Shown here: positions 1 to 10,510 of the stretch, one piece after another
How positions within the stretch are numbered: the stretch's first letter is position 1
Layout of the letters: each line of letters begins with the position of its first letter
Assembly (NCBI GenBank): GCA_963920575.1
Contig: OY986972.1
Location: forward strand, 10,366,010-10,430,009
From: Narthecium ossifragum
Lineage: Eukaryota; Streptophyta; Magnoliopsida; Dioscoreales; Nartheciaceae
Direction: 5' to 3'
DNA: 64,000 nt
Notes under the pieces: model-generated
What the model saw: only the letters and a program-made list of their open reading frames with translations
The model's database searches: none
Told to the model about the DNA's origin: nothing
Translations under genes and position numbers: made by a program

Positions 1-833
1 ATACCCTGACCTGAAGGAATTCCATTGTTAGGCGCTCCCTGTACAGGAGGCACAACACCACCTTGAACTCCTTGAAGAGGAGGGACACCATTGTTTGGTA
101 TTGCTCCTGTAGTTAACACCACATTATTATGAGGTATTTGTGTTGGCGATGAAAACAACCCAGATGTTTGACCGATTAAATTTGGTCTTGGATTATTATC
201 GTTGTTCATCGATGGCCGATAATGGGTTGTACTAGTTTGGCTAACTTGGCTATTTTGGCCGAGACGGTTTTGGCTATGTATTCGATTTTGTAAAATAACA
301 AAACCGTTATTACCACCAGGTCCTATGACCGTGTTGGGCGGAAATGGTCGATTATTTTGGGTGGTGTTTTGGCCGATAGGGACGGCTGACATGGTAGACC
401 TAGCAACATTTGATCCAGGGTTTGCTTGAGACAAAGTTGCGTTTATAAAAATCTGCATAGTGTCAATAAAAGGCCTTAGAGCAGTGGCGATATGACTTGC
501 CATCTGCTGATTGTTAGCATGTAAAGCTTCATCGACCATATTTTGGGTTGTATTTGACGTTATGTTTTCTGGGTCTAGGCCAACTCTGGCCGATGAGTTC
601 CCTCGCTCTACAGAGCGATAAACCACCCTATCTCGATATTCTATGTGTGGTGGGGGAACAGGTGGGGGAACATGTGATTGGTCGAGAGGTGGAAAAAGAA
701 CAGGTTCTTTCTCGACCGTAATTGGACTTTGTTGGCCATCGCCCTGATTGGCGACGCTTCCACTACCACTATTGGTGTCAAACCCAGTCCTAGTGATGAC
801 CATTCCGTCTGGTCCAACATGACCGACTTCCAT
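1..833 (-). CDS. gag N-terminal region, Tat/Ogre-like retrotransposon (partial)
   Basis: Translating the minus strand from the ATG at 831-833, 16 bases past the primer-binding site, gives about 277 codons with no stop before the left edge. The product starts MEVGHVGPDG, has a Pro-rich stretch near residue 60 (PPPVPPPHIEY), a short predicted helical part around residues 100-135, then a long Asn/Gln/Pro/Gly-rich low-complexity region. The same composition is seen in the plus-strand copy from 61786. Gag packages the element RNA into virus-like particles; this N-terminal part has no known motif I can name. The intact frame contrasts with the stop-filled relative at the right edge, so this copy may be younger. 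The start choice rests on the distance to the LTR and the absence of an earlier in-frame ATG after the primer site. Confidence 0.65.
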   Translation of the reverse strand, partial: MEVGHVGPDGMVITRTGFDTNSGSGSVANQGDGQQSPITVEKEPVLFPPLDQSHVPPPVPPPHIEYRDRVVYRSVERGNSSARVGLDPENITSNTTQNMVDEALHANNQQMASHIATALRPFIDTMQIFINATLSQANPGSNVARSTMSAVPIGQNTTQNNRPFPPNTVIGPGGNNGFVILQNRIHSQNRLGQNSQVSQTSTTHYRPSMNNDNNPRPNLIGQTSGLFSSPTQIPHNNVVLTTGAIPNNGVPPLQGVQGGVVPPVQGAPNNGIPSGQG

Positions 834-848
834 AAAGACTTGACACTG

Positions 849-866
849 GTCCCACCGGGCGTGCCA
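849..866 (-). other. primer-binding-like site next to the 5' LTR
   Basis: Minus-strand sequence TGGCACGCCCGGTGGGAC begins six bases inside the LTR end. The position and the TGG start are as expected for priming from a tRNA 3' CCA end. I did not identify the tRNA with certainty. Confidence 0.6.
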
Positions 867-871
867 AAAAA

Positions 872-2138
872 TGTTAGAGAGGAAATCCGACCGTTGACCG
901 GTCAAATAGTCAAAGTCAAAATCCTATTCCACACTTAAGTATCAAACGATTGCAGTTTAGTTCTACTCTTTCAAATTAATGAACCAGAGATGTCAAGTAA
1001 TATGGAAATCTAGATTAGACCTAATTAAATAATCTAATTATCAAGATTAACTTAAGAAAAGCTTCAAGTTATCTAAAACTACGAAATTAAATAAAGCATA
1101 AAGATCAAATTAAATTACTGAATCTAAGAAATGCATTTAAATCTATGGATTAACTTAATCTAAGAAAGCAGTAACTTACTCTAATGGAAAACAGTAAAGA
1201 AAACTGTAAGAAAAGCAATAAAAAGGACTAATTAAACCTAAAATTAATCTTAAAATACTCCTATGATCATGAATAACGAAAACAGTAATTAAAAGACTAA
1301 TTTAATCTTACTTATAACTAATTTAACTTAGTTGAACTATGGAAAAGAAACGGACAGAAAACAGAAACGGAAACAAATCCATTAATCTAAAACTACAAAA
1401 CAGAAAGAAAAGAGGAGAAGACGATTAAAACGACTACATTATCGAAATTATACTAAGAAAGCAATAAGAGACGCCATTAATCAAACTGAAAGCTTTATTA
1501 ATCAACTTACAGGTACAAAAGAAACGAAAGCCATGCTTATGAGCAGGTTACAGGTTGTCGGGGGGGTTTACAGTGGAGAAGAGAAGCTATTTATACTAAG
1601 GAACTGAATAACTGCTCCCGCCTTGAGGGTTGATGGCGTGGAAGGAGGAGATCGTGTGCGAACTGCTCTGTAACAGCTTCTCCCACGTTCGTGTCTGGTT
1701 TGGAGAGTACACGTGGTTGATTCTCGTTCATTGCATACGTCATGATTATGCTGGCTTACTTATCGTTTCTTGTTCACGTCATACATGCATGTGTTTTTTA
1801 ACCATATTTGGCACACGTGCTAATTGCTTTTGGACGATAAAATTGAGTAACATGTCCAATTATGACTTTTGGGCGATGATCGTCCATAATCCTTTAAATG
1901 ACGGTGCCATATGGACGATATCGTCCATTTGGTTAAAATTCTATCGTTCATTTTGGTCGATAGATTCCATCGTTTCATTTGGTCGATATTGTATCGTCCA
2001 TTTGGTCGATAGATTCTATCGTTCATTTGGTCGATAGGTTTCATCTGGTCGATAAGATTATGTAGTTATCGTCCATTTAGTAATTGCCTTTTGCTTACGT
2101 GTCCGTCATTTATGATTTAGCCATTATTTTGGCTAACA
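872..2138 (-). repeat. 5' LTR of the left Tat/Ogre-like element
   Basis: A 1267-bp LTR, TG on its outer end at 2138 and CA on its inner end at 872 when read on the minus strand. The U3 side (about 1830-2080) carries five to six copies of a short degenerate unit built on 'ATCGTCCATTTGGTCGATAG'-like sequence. A TATA-like box lies at 1588-1595. The U5 side (870-1500) is AT-rich with many TTAATCTTA-like iterations. The five bases outside the LTR are ACATG (2139-2143), the candidate target duplication; its partner is off the left edge. Confidence 0.75.
1588..1595 (-). promoter_or_regulatory. TATA-like box of the LTR promoter
   Basis: Minus strand TATAAATA, about 545 bases from the LTR's outer end and just upstream of a pyrimidine-rich start region. 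The related LTR at 56000 has TATAAATA in the same context at 56453. Confidence 0.55.
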
Positions 2139-2740
2139 ACATGCTTTCGCTCCGGATCCGTGTCTTCATGCATTGTTTTTCCGTAAAAGCATTCCGCACG
2201 AGATCTGCTGTGATCATGCATATGAGAATATATGTGTATATTTTTTTTAATCTGATTGGGATGTTGACTTCGTGGATACATGCATATCATGCATGGTTTG
2301 CTGGTTGTTTTTGACCACCGACCATGGGTTCTCTCTCGTTCCTTACTCTACTGATCAGCGACTTGGTGTCACTAGATCTCCCATTACATCATCTCATAGC
2401 CGGAGTTCTCTGTGTGAGATCGGCGTCGACGAAGAAACGAACCGCAGGGACGGCGGCCATGTGCCAGCGGCTGGGTGCTGCTTGCAATGGCAGATCGCGC
2501 ATGGACGGCGATTGACATGCCGTCGTAAAATGCCGGCAATGAGTTCGAAGACGTTGGGACGCAATCCGCGATGCTACACGGTCGGCAGCGATGATGGCGC
2601 TTGGGCAGCTCCGTGCTACCCACGACCGTCGTCGCTGGAAGGGAAGTCGACGCCGAGCCCTCGGAGACACGACTGCCTGAGACGGCCGAAGTTGCCGTGG
2701 ATCTCCGTGTCCGTCGCGAGGGCCAAACGGTGGTAGCCAT
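2139..2740. other. spacer without a recognisable gene
   Basis: AT-rich to 2320, then GC-rich with CG-rich codon-like texture from 2390 to 2740. Overlapping open frames exist on both strands here, but none gives a protein family I recognise. It may be an old captured gene fragment or LTR remnant. Confidence 0.3.
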
Positions 2741-3060
2741 GAGGATCTACCATCGTGGGAGATGAAGTTAGAGGAATGGGATTCGGATCCGTTCCGAATC
2801 CGGTTTAGAAACCCATCTCCCATCGAAGGAGATGATGAACAGAGCATGCTCTGTTCATGAATGATATAAAGCATGCTCTCATCTCTCTCTTTGGAAACCA
2901 AATCTCCCATTGAGGGAGATGATGAACAGGGAATGGGTTTCGGATCTGTTCCGAACCCATGCTCTGTTTTGTCTTGCTTTGTTTGTTGCTGATGAACATG
3001 GGCATGCAATGATATTATATAATCCAATCTCACATCGTGGGAGGTGATGAAAAGTAACCC
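2741..3060. repeat. imperfect repeats of a palindromic ATCTCCCAT...GGAGATGATGA unit
   Basis: The motif 'ATCTCCCATYG..GGAGATGATGAACAG' or close variants recurs around 2750, 2814, 2903 and 3029, with GAATGGGTTTCGGATC-like sequence repeated after two of them. The spacing is irregular. The last copy reads TCTCACATCGTGGGA, resembling the TCCCACATCG element common in plant promoters and small retroelements, but no adjoining RNA gene could be recognised. Confidence 0.45.
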
Positions 3061-3358
3061 AATACCTCATATGAATGAAGATATTGTTTTTAGAGTCATG
3101 CTCTGTTTTTGTGTGTTGGCAGCATGTATGATTACATGTTTAATCCATGCCGACCTTCCCTAGTTTAATGTTGCTGCAATTATTTTTTTATATGCTTGCT
3201 CTATGATTGCTTAGCATATCATGTCAAACACAAGAAATTTATATGCTTGCAGTTTGGTACTGTTTAAAAGTGTGCAATTTATGGTTATATGCTTAAGTAT
3301 TGGTTAGAATTTGTAGCATGTGGCCTAAATTCTAGAGTAAATTACTGTAGGGGCTCTT

Positions 3359-3665
3359 ATTTTCAGATTTTGTATCTGAAGATGAGTTTGATAACTAATT
3401 GCTTAATCCACTCTTTGCATAAAATGGACAATGTATGCTTAGAGTTAGCTTCATGAACATTGCTGGTTTCAGATTATGTGGCTGAAAATAAATAGTTGCA
3501 AATAAAGTTTTTAGTGGATTATCACATGCTATAGTTTTTTTTATGCACTTTAGTAGTGTTTTAAAACTTAATGAGAATAGCATGTAAGGCACATTAGAGA
3601 GGAAGTCCTTGGCATTTCTGTAAATTCAACAAAAATGAATATTTTCAGTTTATGTAGCTGAAAAT
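3359..3665 (+). repeat. three iterated hairpins TTTCAG...CTGAAA in the leader
   Basis: Short inverted repeats at 3362-3380 (7-bp stem), 3467-3487 (6-bp stem) and 3641-3665 (8-bp stem ATTTTCAG/CTGAAAAT, 9-base loop). All share the loop motif TT.TGT. They lie 360-660 bases upstream of the copia gag start, where an RNA leader would be. Confidence 0.45.
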
Positions 3666-4023
3666 AGACACTTACAGAAAATGATGTAAATATCAATTAT
3701 TTACGTTTTTGTCGCTTCCATGAAATTGCATATTTACATAAGATTCTGAATGTATGTCATTCTTAAAATATGGGTATATATGTTTATGTGATATTGGATT
3801 TTATGTGAATTCAATGTCATTTTTCATTCATTATTTGTTAACGAATGATGTGGATAATGGGAAGTGTTCCCATAATTTTATTCGGAATTAACTCGACACT
3901 TAATTCCAACCTGCATTATTGGGAGATGATTACTAGCATCTTTGCGTTGCGAAATTTTCGATCTTAGTATGCGGGAAAGAATTTTGTGATCTTGTTGAGT
4001 TCTTGGATAAAATTATATGATAT

Positions 4024-4998
4024 GTGCCTAACATATTTTTTATGTGCAATCAATGTAGTGACATGCCCCCTAGGAATGTGATTGAACACCACAAGATAGT
4101 GAAATTAGATGGCCAAAACTATGATATATGGCAAGAGAAAATTCAAAGTCTTCTCAAAGAGCGTCTGTTGCTTGATCATTTGATAAATGACAGAACTCCA
4201 CCTATGGAAGGAAATGCAGTCCAACATCGTTCTGACCAAAAGGATTATGACAATTGGGTCAAGGAAAATCGTTTTGTACGATTTGGCATGCTTAGTTGCA
4301 TGCATGAGGACCTGATTGGCAGATATGAGCAATGCCCCACTGCTCGAGATATGTGGAACCAGATAAAGATTGCTTTCTGTCGGACTCCGGTTACAAAGCT
4401 ACGTGCTTTGAATTTACAGTTGCAGCAATACATGAAGGATCCAGGCCATTCGTTGGTTGAGCACCTTCATACGATGAGCCTCATGATTAAATACATGAGA
4501 GCTACTGGAAATGAGCTGTCTGATGAGCAACAAGTCTTGGCAGTGATTCGTTCCTTGCCGGACCCTGAGTGGACTCAAGTGAAGCTCTTGATGACCTATA
4601 GCGATGATGTCAAGACTTTCAAGGACATCTCGCGTCATCTCGAGCTTGAGGCGGAGCGCATTGAGGCGAACCATAAAAAGGAGGTCCCCATCTCTCAAGC
4701 TGCAAAGCGCAGGCATTCAAAGCCTGTTTACGAGGGACAAGGGTCAGCTGGTAATGAAACACATATTGACAGATTTGTGAAATGTCACAAATATCAGCAT
4801 GGGAGCATCATAAACGTAGCAAATTTGAAGTGCTACAATTGTGAAAAGAAGGGTCACTTTGCTCGAGACTGTTCTGAGATGAAGAAGGTATGCCCTATTC
4901 CTAATTCTCTAGAATTTCATGTTTGTTCACATGTGTTTGTGACTCATTTCTCTCCTTGGTTGGATTGTAGATTTGGGAGCATGCAGACATGTAGCTAG
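4024..4998 (+). CDS. copia-type Gag polyprotein (UBN2/gag domain with CCHC zinc knuckle)
   Basis: 324-residue frame. The gag core starts near residue 20 (KIVKLDGQNYDIWQEKIQ), followed by W, L and YxxCPTARDMW positions typical of plant copia gag (retrotran_gag/UBN2 family), the helical segment LQQYMKDPGHSLVEHLHTM and the VIRSLPDPEW motif. A CCHC zinc knuckle (CYNCEKKGHFARDC) lies near residues 274-287. Gag binds and packages element RNA. After the knuckle, near 4890, the frame runs into about 36 residues unlike copia and then stops, whereas the true continuation (protease) is in another frame. That break, with a GT at 4889 and an AG at about 4970, could be a cryptic intron or simply an indel. 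An alternative start is the Met at residue 14. The body of the frame is intact. Confidence 0.75.
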   Translation: MPNIFFMCNQCSDMPPRNVIEHHKIVKLDGQNYDIWQEKIQSLLKERLLLDHLINDRTPPMEGNAVQHRSDQKDYDNWVKENRFVRFGMLSCMHEDLIGRYEQCPTARDMWNQIKIAFCRTPVTKLRALNLQLQQYMKDPGHSLVEHLHTMSLMIKYMRATGNELSDEQQVLAVIRSLPDPEWTQVKLLMTYSDDVKTFKDISRHLELEAERIEANHKKEVPISQAAKRRHSKPVYEGQGSAGNETHIDRFVKCHKYQHGSIINVANLKCYNCEKKGHFARDCSEMKKVCPIPNSLEFHVCSHVFVTHFSPWLDCRFGSMQTCS

Positions 4999-5160
4999 AG
5001 ATCAAGCTGGTTGCATGATTATCATCGGATACTAGCGGGAAGTCTTCACTTTGTGATAGAAGATAGAGCACGGGAATATGTCCTGAGAGTTGGAGTCAAC
5101 CGGCTCAAGCTGCACATATGGTGTAACTTGCTCTTAAATGATGTGTTTCATACACCCATA
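4958..5160 (+). pseudogene. copia aspartic protease remnant
   Basis: In the frame offset from gag, 4958 onward reads GWIVDLGACRHVARDQ, matching the copia protease active-site block W-I-x-D-S/L-G-A-x-R-H. Stops follow within 30 codons. Further on, in a shifted frame, 'LLNDVFHTP'-like sequence near 5130-5160 matches the distal protease block (LLNDVLYAP in the family). At least two indels and several stops make it non-functional. No reverse transcriptase follows. Confidence 0.55.
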
Positions 5161-8100
5161 GTCCAATTTAATCAGTTCTAGCTTATAATATTAGGATTTC
5201 CTTTCCATTATCAGTGACATTAGTTGTTGTCTCAAAGAAAAACCTTATGGATGTGATGTTTTTGAAATATGTTTTCATTGGTGTTGGAGTTATATTCTTA
5301 GTGAAATATAATAAGGCTATTTTAGTCTCTCTTCTTCAGTCCATATTCTATATGTATGTCAAGTAGATTCTTGAGATTGGTCACATAGGTTAAGAAAGAC
5401 AGGCTGTACTAACTAGAGAATGGTTGTTGGGCCTTCTCACTAAAGTAAGCCCATCTACCTATGAGTTTTATTTAATTATAGGACAATCAGAGAGGTTTTT
5501 TGAGTAAACCTCTAATACTTCTCATCTTTTAGAAGCTAATCTATTCATACATCTGCGCACCCAAAGTTTTTAGGCCTGTCATAGTATATCCTACATTATT
5601 TGTTAATGGTTCTTCAAATTTCGGTTTGGTGTGTAGAATATCTCGCCGAAAACAAATTTTGAGTTGTTTCAAAACTTTGGATCGGAGGTTGAGAATTAAA
5701 AGAGAAGAACTTAAAGTTCTTCTAATTGGTACAGACCGAAAGTGATTATTTGATTAGTTCAGAAAATCAAGTGAAGATATAGGTATATACAGAGTTGAAG
5801 ATTTGTAATATCTTGTTGCTAAAGTGATTGCAGAGACCATAAATCAAACTCTTTAGTGACATGGTTAGATTGATAATAGCACAGGCTAATCTCCTGATAA
5901 GTTTATGAGAGATAGGCTATTAAATGTTGCTTGAATCAATAGTCAAATGCCTTTAAAAGTCAATTCCAACTAGTCCATATCAGTTGTAGAATGGGAATAG
6001 TCAAACTTAGATGTCTTGCACCCATGTGATTCTACTTGATATGTTCATAACTCCTCCTATAAGTTAGGAAAATTGGATTCTACAGCTGATAAATATGTTT
6101 TATCGGATCTTAAGGATTCTCGATGGGACACGTTGTCTACGGTGAACATCCAAACTGGGAAATGACTGAGATGGGTTGCGACATGTAGGAAATAGTTTTC
6201 CTAATATTGGTAGTCAAAAAGGATTCCCACTCTATTAGTTAGAGGTGTCTCACCAAAATGTGTGATCATTTCAATGACAAGATGAGAATTTGGATTCACA
6301 TCAAGTGACTGTCAGAGACAGTGGGAGTATTCCTTTTGCCTAGTGGGAGAATTATGCCATTAGGAAAATCTCAGTATTCACGGATATATAGAAATTCATG
6401 AGGAATTGTTCCTTATTTGGATTTCGAGATTGAAGGTAGGTCCTTCATGAGTGCTTATGTGAATTTGTTTCCTTTGTGAAGATGAAATTGACCAATTGGT
6501 GAAAAAATGATTAGCAAATGTAGAGAAAGAAGTAGCTCAGTAATTAAGAACTATAAATTCTGTGTGAATGTTAGTTGATTTTGTATCAATTGACAAATAT
6601 TAACCCGATCAGTTTGGAATCGTTCCAAACACATTATTGATGTGATGTTTCACTTCTCAGTGAAGAACTAGAAAATGAGTCCTATGTGGATCATCTGATG
6701 AATTCATAGTAAGGGACAAGATATATTAAGCTTAGTTGCTTAAAATGTTCCAATTACAATTTGAGTTGTTAGCTATACATCATATTTCATAAAGTCTTTG
6801 TGGGCTTTATGTCAGTGGGAGTTAAAAGTCACAACTTCTTAGAAGTGGTTGTCCTCTATGTGTGAGATGGACATGACATATGTGAACTATTGCTTGAGAT
6901 GAGGTTCTCGATAGATCAAATTTAATTGACCTTTTGGTTTGTCACAAGATGATACTAAATTGATCAATGCGCACTATTCATAGCTCACATAAACTCCAAA
7001 AGAAAAAGGGTTTAGTTCTTAATATCGAGCAATGTCCTACGACTAGAAGAGAGAAATTAATAGTATGAGCTACCTATTGGAAGGTCATTAGTCTGATTGA
7101 TATACATTATGTTGTGTAATTGATCAAACTTGAATCATGATGTTAGCATGGTTAGCCGATATCATTGTAATCCTGAAGTTGCGTGTTGAGCTGCAATTGA
7201 AAGGATGTTCCGGCACTATCGAGGGAATGAAAACCTCATTGTATGCTACTGTGGTAGCAATCTCAAAGTTGTCAGGGTAAATTAGTTGTCACTTAATTCA
7301 TTGGTGATTGTAAAACGTAAGGTGGTCCTTAAGTATGTTTGATTCAGCATTTGGTTGCTGATCAAATAACCAGAACTCATGGTTAAAGATATCTTTTATA
7401 GATATATGAGAAATTTGATACTACTTGGGACATTATTACTTTTGTGTAGTGAACACCTTATATTTATGAGATCCGTTTTCATATTATATATTTCGTAATT
7501 TGTTTACGAAGACACATCTTCTAAGTTGTTGTCACCAGGCTTATGATCGGCCCTCTCACATGGGCGATCACCCTGACGCTGAGGGCGGGCAGGATGAGAC
7601 AATAAGATCACTATGTACCACTTGCAGAGTGATCCCCTTTAGTACTGAATAAGCTTGAGGGTTATTTTTGGATGTCGCCTTAGTAAGTCTAAGATGAGAC
7701 TGATGATGTCGAACATGGAGTATATCCACATCTCCATGAAGCCTGTAGCCGGATGTGAGATAACTGAGAAATTGGTTGAGTACCAATTGTCTCGAAATGC
7801 TCAAGTTAGCCGCTATGAGAAGCGACTGGACTAAGATCCGTATGGCGTTGAGTGTGACAGATCCGTAATGGGAGCACTGCCATAACATACATATCATACT
7901 GTATCTGCTAGAAATCGACCATAAAAGGGAAGTGACTGAATAGATCTCTACTTCGTCACTGTGTGAGCCCTTATTGGACTCTAAGTCCAATACTTGTACC
8001 CTTTGGGACTAGGGACTATGTCAAGTAGTTGAAGCTTCATGTTGCTACTTTAGCATGTTATCCAAGGATCAAGAGAAAATATGGTTCAACGGAGCATGTC

Positions 8101-8499
8101 TAGGAAAGCAATTAGGTTTAGATGAATTGACATGAGTTTCTAAGAAAAAATCATTCGATATCACGTTAATGATTTGTGGCTCATAGCCCGGACAATCATG
8201 TCAGGAATAGTTCCCATGTATGATTATGAGTACAAATGCATAAAGAGATCTTGCACGGCTCAGTATTAGTTACATGAGGGATCAAAGATGCAATGATCTG
8301 GTGTGGTTAAGATGATTTGGGGTATATACGAGATTTTAGAAGTGGTGTTATGTTGGTGTGATGGTAGCTTAATATGACACCCTTCGTTCGTACTTGTTCT
8401 CGCGCGGTCGCAAGCTCCATTTCCCTGTATGAAGGGAGAATAGGATGAGAGACGATTGTTGGGTGAAATATGCAATGCCCATTGTGTACGAGTGGGAGA
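5161..8499 (+). other. internal region of the copia element without recognisable coding
   Basis: About 3.3 kb, AT-rich, with stops in all frames at short intervals and no RT, RNase H or integrase motif I can see. The last kilobase (7530-8499) is more GC-balanced. It leads into the polypurine stretch and 3' LTR, as expected for internal 3' sequence of a copia element. Confidence 0.5.
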
Positions 8500-8890
8500 T
8501 GTTGCATAGAGTCCAATCCGGTGGTGCGTCCACATGGGCATTTGGGTTGTAGTCTATCTAAGTGATTAGACTAGCCATGACTCTAACCAATTGAGATAAG
8601 ATTGGTCCTACACCTCTATAAATAGAGGAGTGAAACTCTAACAACTAATATATCTGAACATAGCCGTCTTTCTTATTCTCTCCTAGGGCTACCATCTAGA
8701 ACCCTAGGGTTTGGAGTGTGTGTGAGAGGAGAAGGCTATGGTAGTCTTCTTCCAACGCTGCGAGGTTCGGCATCGAGACGAGACGACGAGGAGCAGATCC
8801 GCATTGGAGTTCGTAAAGCAACCGAGATCTACAACGCTTCCGCACGAGGTATTCCGTATACCTTATTATATGCAAGATTATCTTACACCA
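8500..8890 (+). repeat. 3' LTR of the copia element (about 390 bp)
   Basis: It begins TGTTGCATAGAGTCC directly after the purine tract GTGGGAGA, the normal layout of a plant copia 3' LTR. It contains a TATA box at 8617-8624 and a GC-rich R/U5 part, and ends at TTACA or CACCA (8887-8890). The exact end is uncertain because no second LTR is available for comparison. Confidence 0.6.
8617..8624 (+). promoter_or_regulatory. TATA box in the copia LTR
   Basis: TATAAATA inside the palindromic context CTCTATAAATAGAG, about 117 bases into the LTR, typical of copia LTR promoters. Confidence 0.6.
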
Positions 8891-9594
8891 AGAATTAACC
8901 TTTAGGCTACACAAAGTTCGGAAGGCAGGAAGGGGAGGGGCAAAAGAGAGTGTGGTGTGGGAGAGACCTTCTTGGGCGCGCTGGGCGGGGGGGGAATGCT
9001 TTGAGGGCTCTCCGGATTTGGGATCAGAGCTTGCGCTTTTGCTGGTAGACGTCACCGGGAGAGGCGGCCGCCGTGCTCATAGACATGGTGCCGGTGGCAA
9101 CGGCGACAGAGACGGCGGAGGAGGAGGAGATGGGCGAGAAAAGGCGGGAGTGGAGGAGGTGGGGCATCAGCACCAGTCGAGCCTTTTGTAATAGTAAGCG
9201 TTCCTCCCCTCTCATCCCGGGAGACGACCTAAAAATAACGATGTTTCGAGTTACTAAAGGGCCGTAGGAGTACCCAACTAGCAGTGGTTCGATCCGATGT
9301 TTGCTGGATTGCATCGTTACACTTGATCGGACCAATACAGTTGGATTTGGAGTTCGAATCTACGATATGGTCGAACCAAATTGAATTTGGAGGAAACCTG
9401 GTCGAGTACGAGGTTTTAATGTGCACGGTCGAACCTATTGGGCCAGGCTGCAGGCAATTGATTAAGATATCTAGGCCTTACACATTATTGAGCCTACCTA
9501 ATACCGGCCGGGCCACCACTTGAGGTTGTACCCGTTTCGTGCCCATTGGGTCACTTGGCTCCGTCGGGTCAAGTCGGGCATGGCCATTCTACGA
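8891..9594. other. spacer, no recognisable gene
   Basis: Purine-rich to 9190, then mixed composition. Short open frames occur on both strands but none resembles a known family. Confidence 0.3.
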
Positions 9595-10510
9595 AGGGTG
9601 ATTGTAAATACACCCTTACTTTTGCTAAGTACACCCCCCCATTTTATTTTCTTCCCCAAAATACCCTTGTCATCTTCCCAACTTCATCTCTCCCACCACT
9701 GCCCACCTCCACCCCCTGCTCTGGCAGCCACCCGATCTGGTCGGTGACCGCGTCCTCGGCGTCCTCTACCTCCCGATCTGGTCGGCGACCGACGATCTGA
9801 TCGACGACCAACGAGATAAGAACATGCGTCCTCCGCCGTTCAAAGGCCGCGGTCGACCGAACCAACCAAAATCACTCGATTCGCCCACTTGTGGGCGATG
9901 TGAGTGGAATTGGTCCGCCATGGGTGGCCGACCAAGAAACCGAAAAGATCAAGCCGCATTCTTCGGAGTCGCCAGAGCTCTACCGATGGCGCTGCCGATG
10001 AAGTCGTCCTCGAAGGAGTCGACGGCGGAGTCGGGCATGGAGACGAGTGCCGGCGGTGATGGGGATCGGATCGGGCCTGTCGGTGATAGAGAGGCGAAGA
10101 GGGCACCTGTCAGAGTCGCCGGAGCTCCATCGACGCCGCTGCATCGCCTCTGACGCCATGCGATGGAGTCGTCCTTGAAGGAGTCGACGGTGGAGTCGGG
10201 TGTGGAGACGAGCTCCGGCAGTGATGGGGATCGGATCGGGCGTGTCGATGATAGAGAGGTGAAGGGGGGCAAGGGCGAATCGAGTGATTTTGGTTTGTTC
10301 GGTCGACCGCGGCTTTTGAACGGCGGCGGGCGCATGTCCATATCTCGTTGGTCGTCAACCAAATCGCCGGTCGCCGACCAGATCGGGAGGTAGAGGACAC
10401 CAAGGACGCGATCACTGACCAGATCGGGTGGCTGCCGGAGCGGGGGGCGGTGGTGGGAGAGATGAAGTTGGGAAGATGATGAGGGTATTTTGGGAAAGAA
10501 AATAAAATGG
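9595..10510. mobile_element. inverted-repeat element (foldback or MITE-like), right end eroded
   Basis: The left arm (about 9640-9885: ATTTTATTTTCTTCCCCAAA, then GATCTGGTCGG twice, then AAAATCACTCGATTCGCCC) is matched in reverse complement by the right arm (about 10265-10510), with the same blocks in the same order. Outside ATTTTATTTTCTT the arms diverge: the left continues with TACACCC and AAATACACCC motifs, the right does not. The arms are about 245 bp and the core about 380 bp. No transposase frame is present; the open frames on both strands are GC-rich shadows. The superfamily is unclear because no target duplication could be defined. Confidence 0.5.
9986..10263 (+). repeat. two tandem GC-rich units in the core of the inverted-repeat element
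   Basis: 9986-10098 and 10152-10263 are about 110-bp diverged direct copies 165 bases apart. Both contain GTCGTCCT(C/T)GAAGGAGTCG, GGAGTCGGG and GATGGGGATCGGATCGGG. They sit between the inverted arms. Confidence 0.6.

Larger units (their letters stand above)
1..2138 (-). mobile_element. Tat/Ogre-like Ty3 LTR retrotransposon, 5' part (runs off left edge)
   Basis: Read on the minus strand the order is LTR (2138 to 872), a five-base spacer, an 18-base primer-binding-like site, then an open gag frame that continues past base 1. The LTR ends are TGTTAG and CTAACA, a perfect 6-bp inverted terminal repeat. The start TGTTAGCCAAAATAATGG is shared with the LTR at 56000, and the Asn/Pro/Gly-rich gag resembles the one at 61786, so the two elements are relatives in opposite orientation. 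The Tat/Ogre assignment rests mainly on the right-hand relative, whose gag tail has the lineage's typical FSFDIS and KYCKWHN-like segments. The 3' half, including pol, lies outside the window. Confidence 0.75.
3061..8890 (+). mobile_element. Ty1/copia retrotransposon remnant, gag plus 3' LTR, without recognisable pol
   Basis: A copia gag frame (4024-4890), a frame-shifted protease trace (4958-5160), a long non-coding stretch and a 3' LTR preceded by the copia-type polypurine stretch GTGGGAGA (8492-8499). I found no matching 5' LTR and no TGGTATCAGAGC-type initiator-Met primer site upstream, so the left boundary is approximate. RT, RNase H and integrase motifs were not seen in either strand between 5160 and 8499. 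The element is therefore non-autonomous or strongly deleted. Confidence 0.65.

Noticed and set aside
849..866. A tRNA gene fragment near the left LTR
   Set aside because: Only an 18-base stretch next to the LTR end is present, with no cloverleaf around it; a primer-binding site explains it.
2272..3033. Overlapping open frames of 118-214 codons
   Set aside because: They overlap on both strands, show no protein-family motif and cross the imperfect repeats at 2741-3060.
7568..7990. 140-codon minus-strand frame in the copia internal region
   Set aside because: No family motif, opposite to the element's coding strand, and it covers sequence that looks like 3' internal copia DNA.
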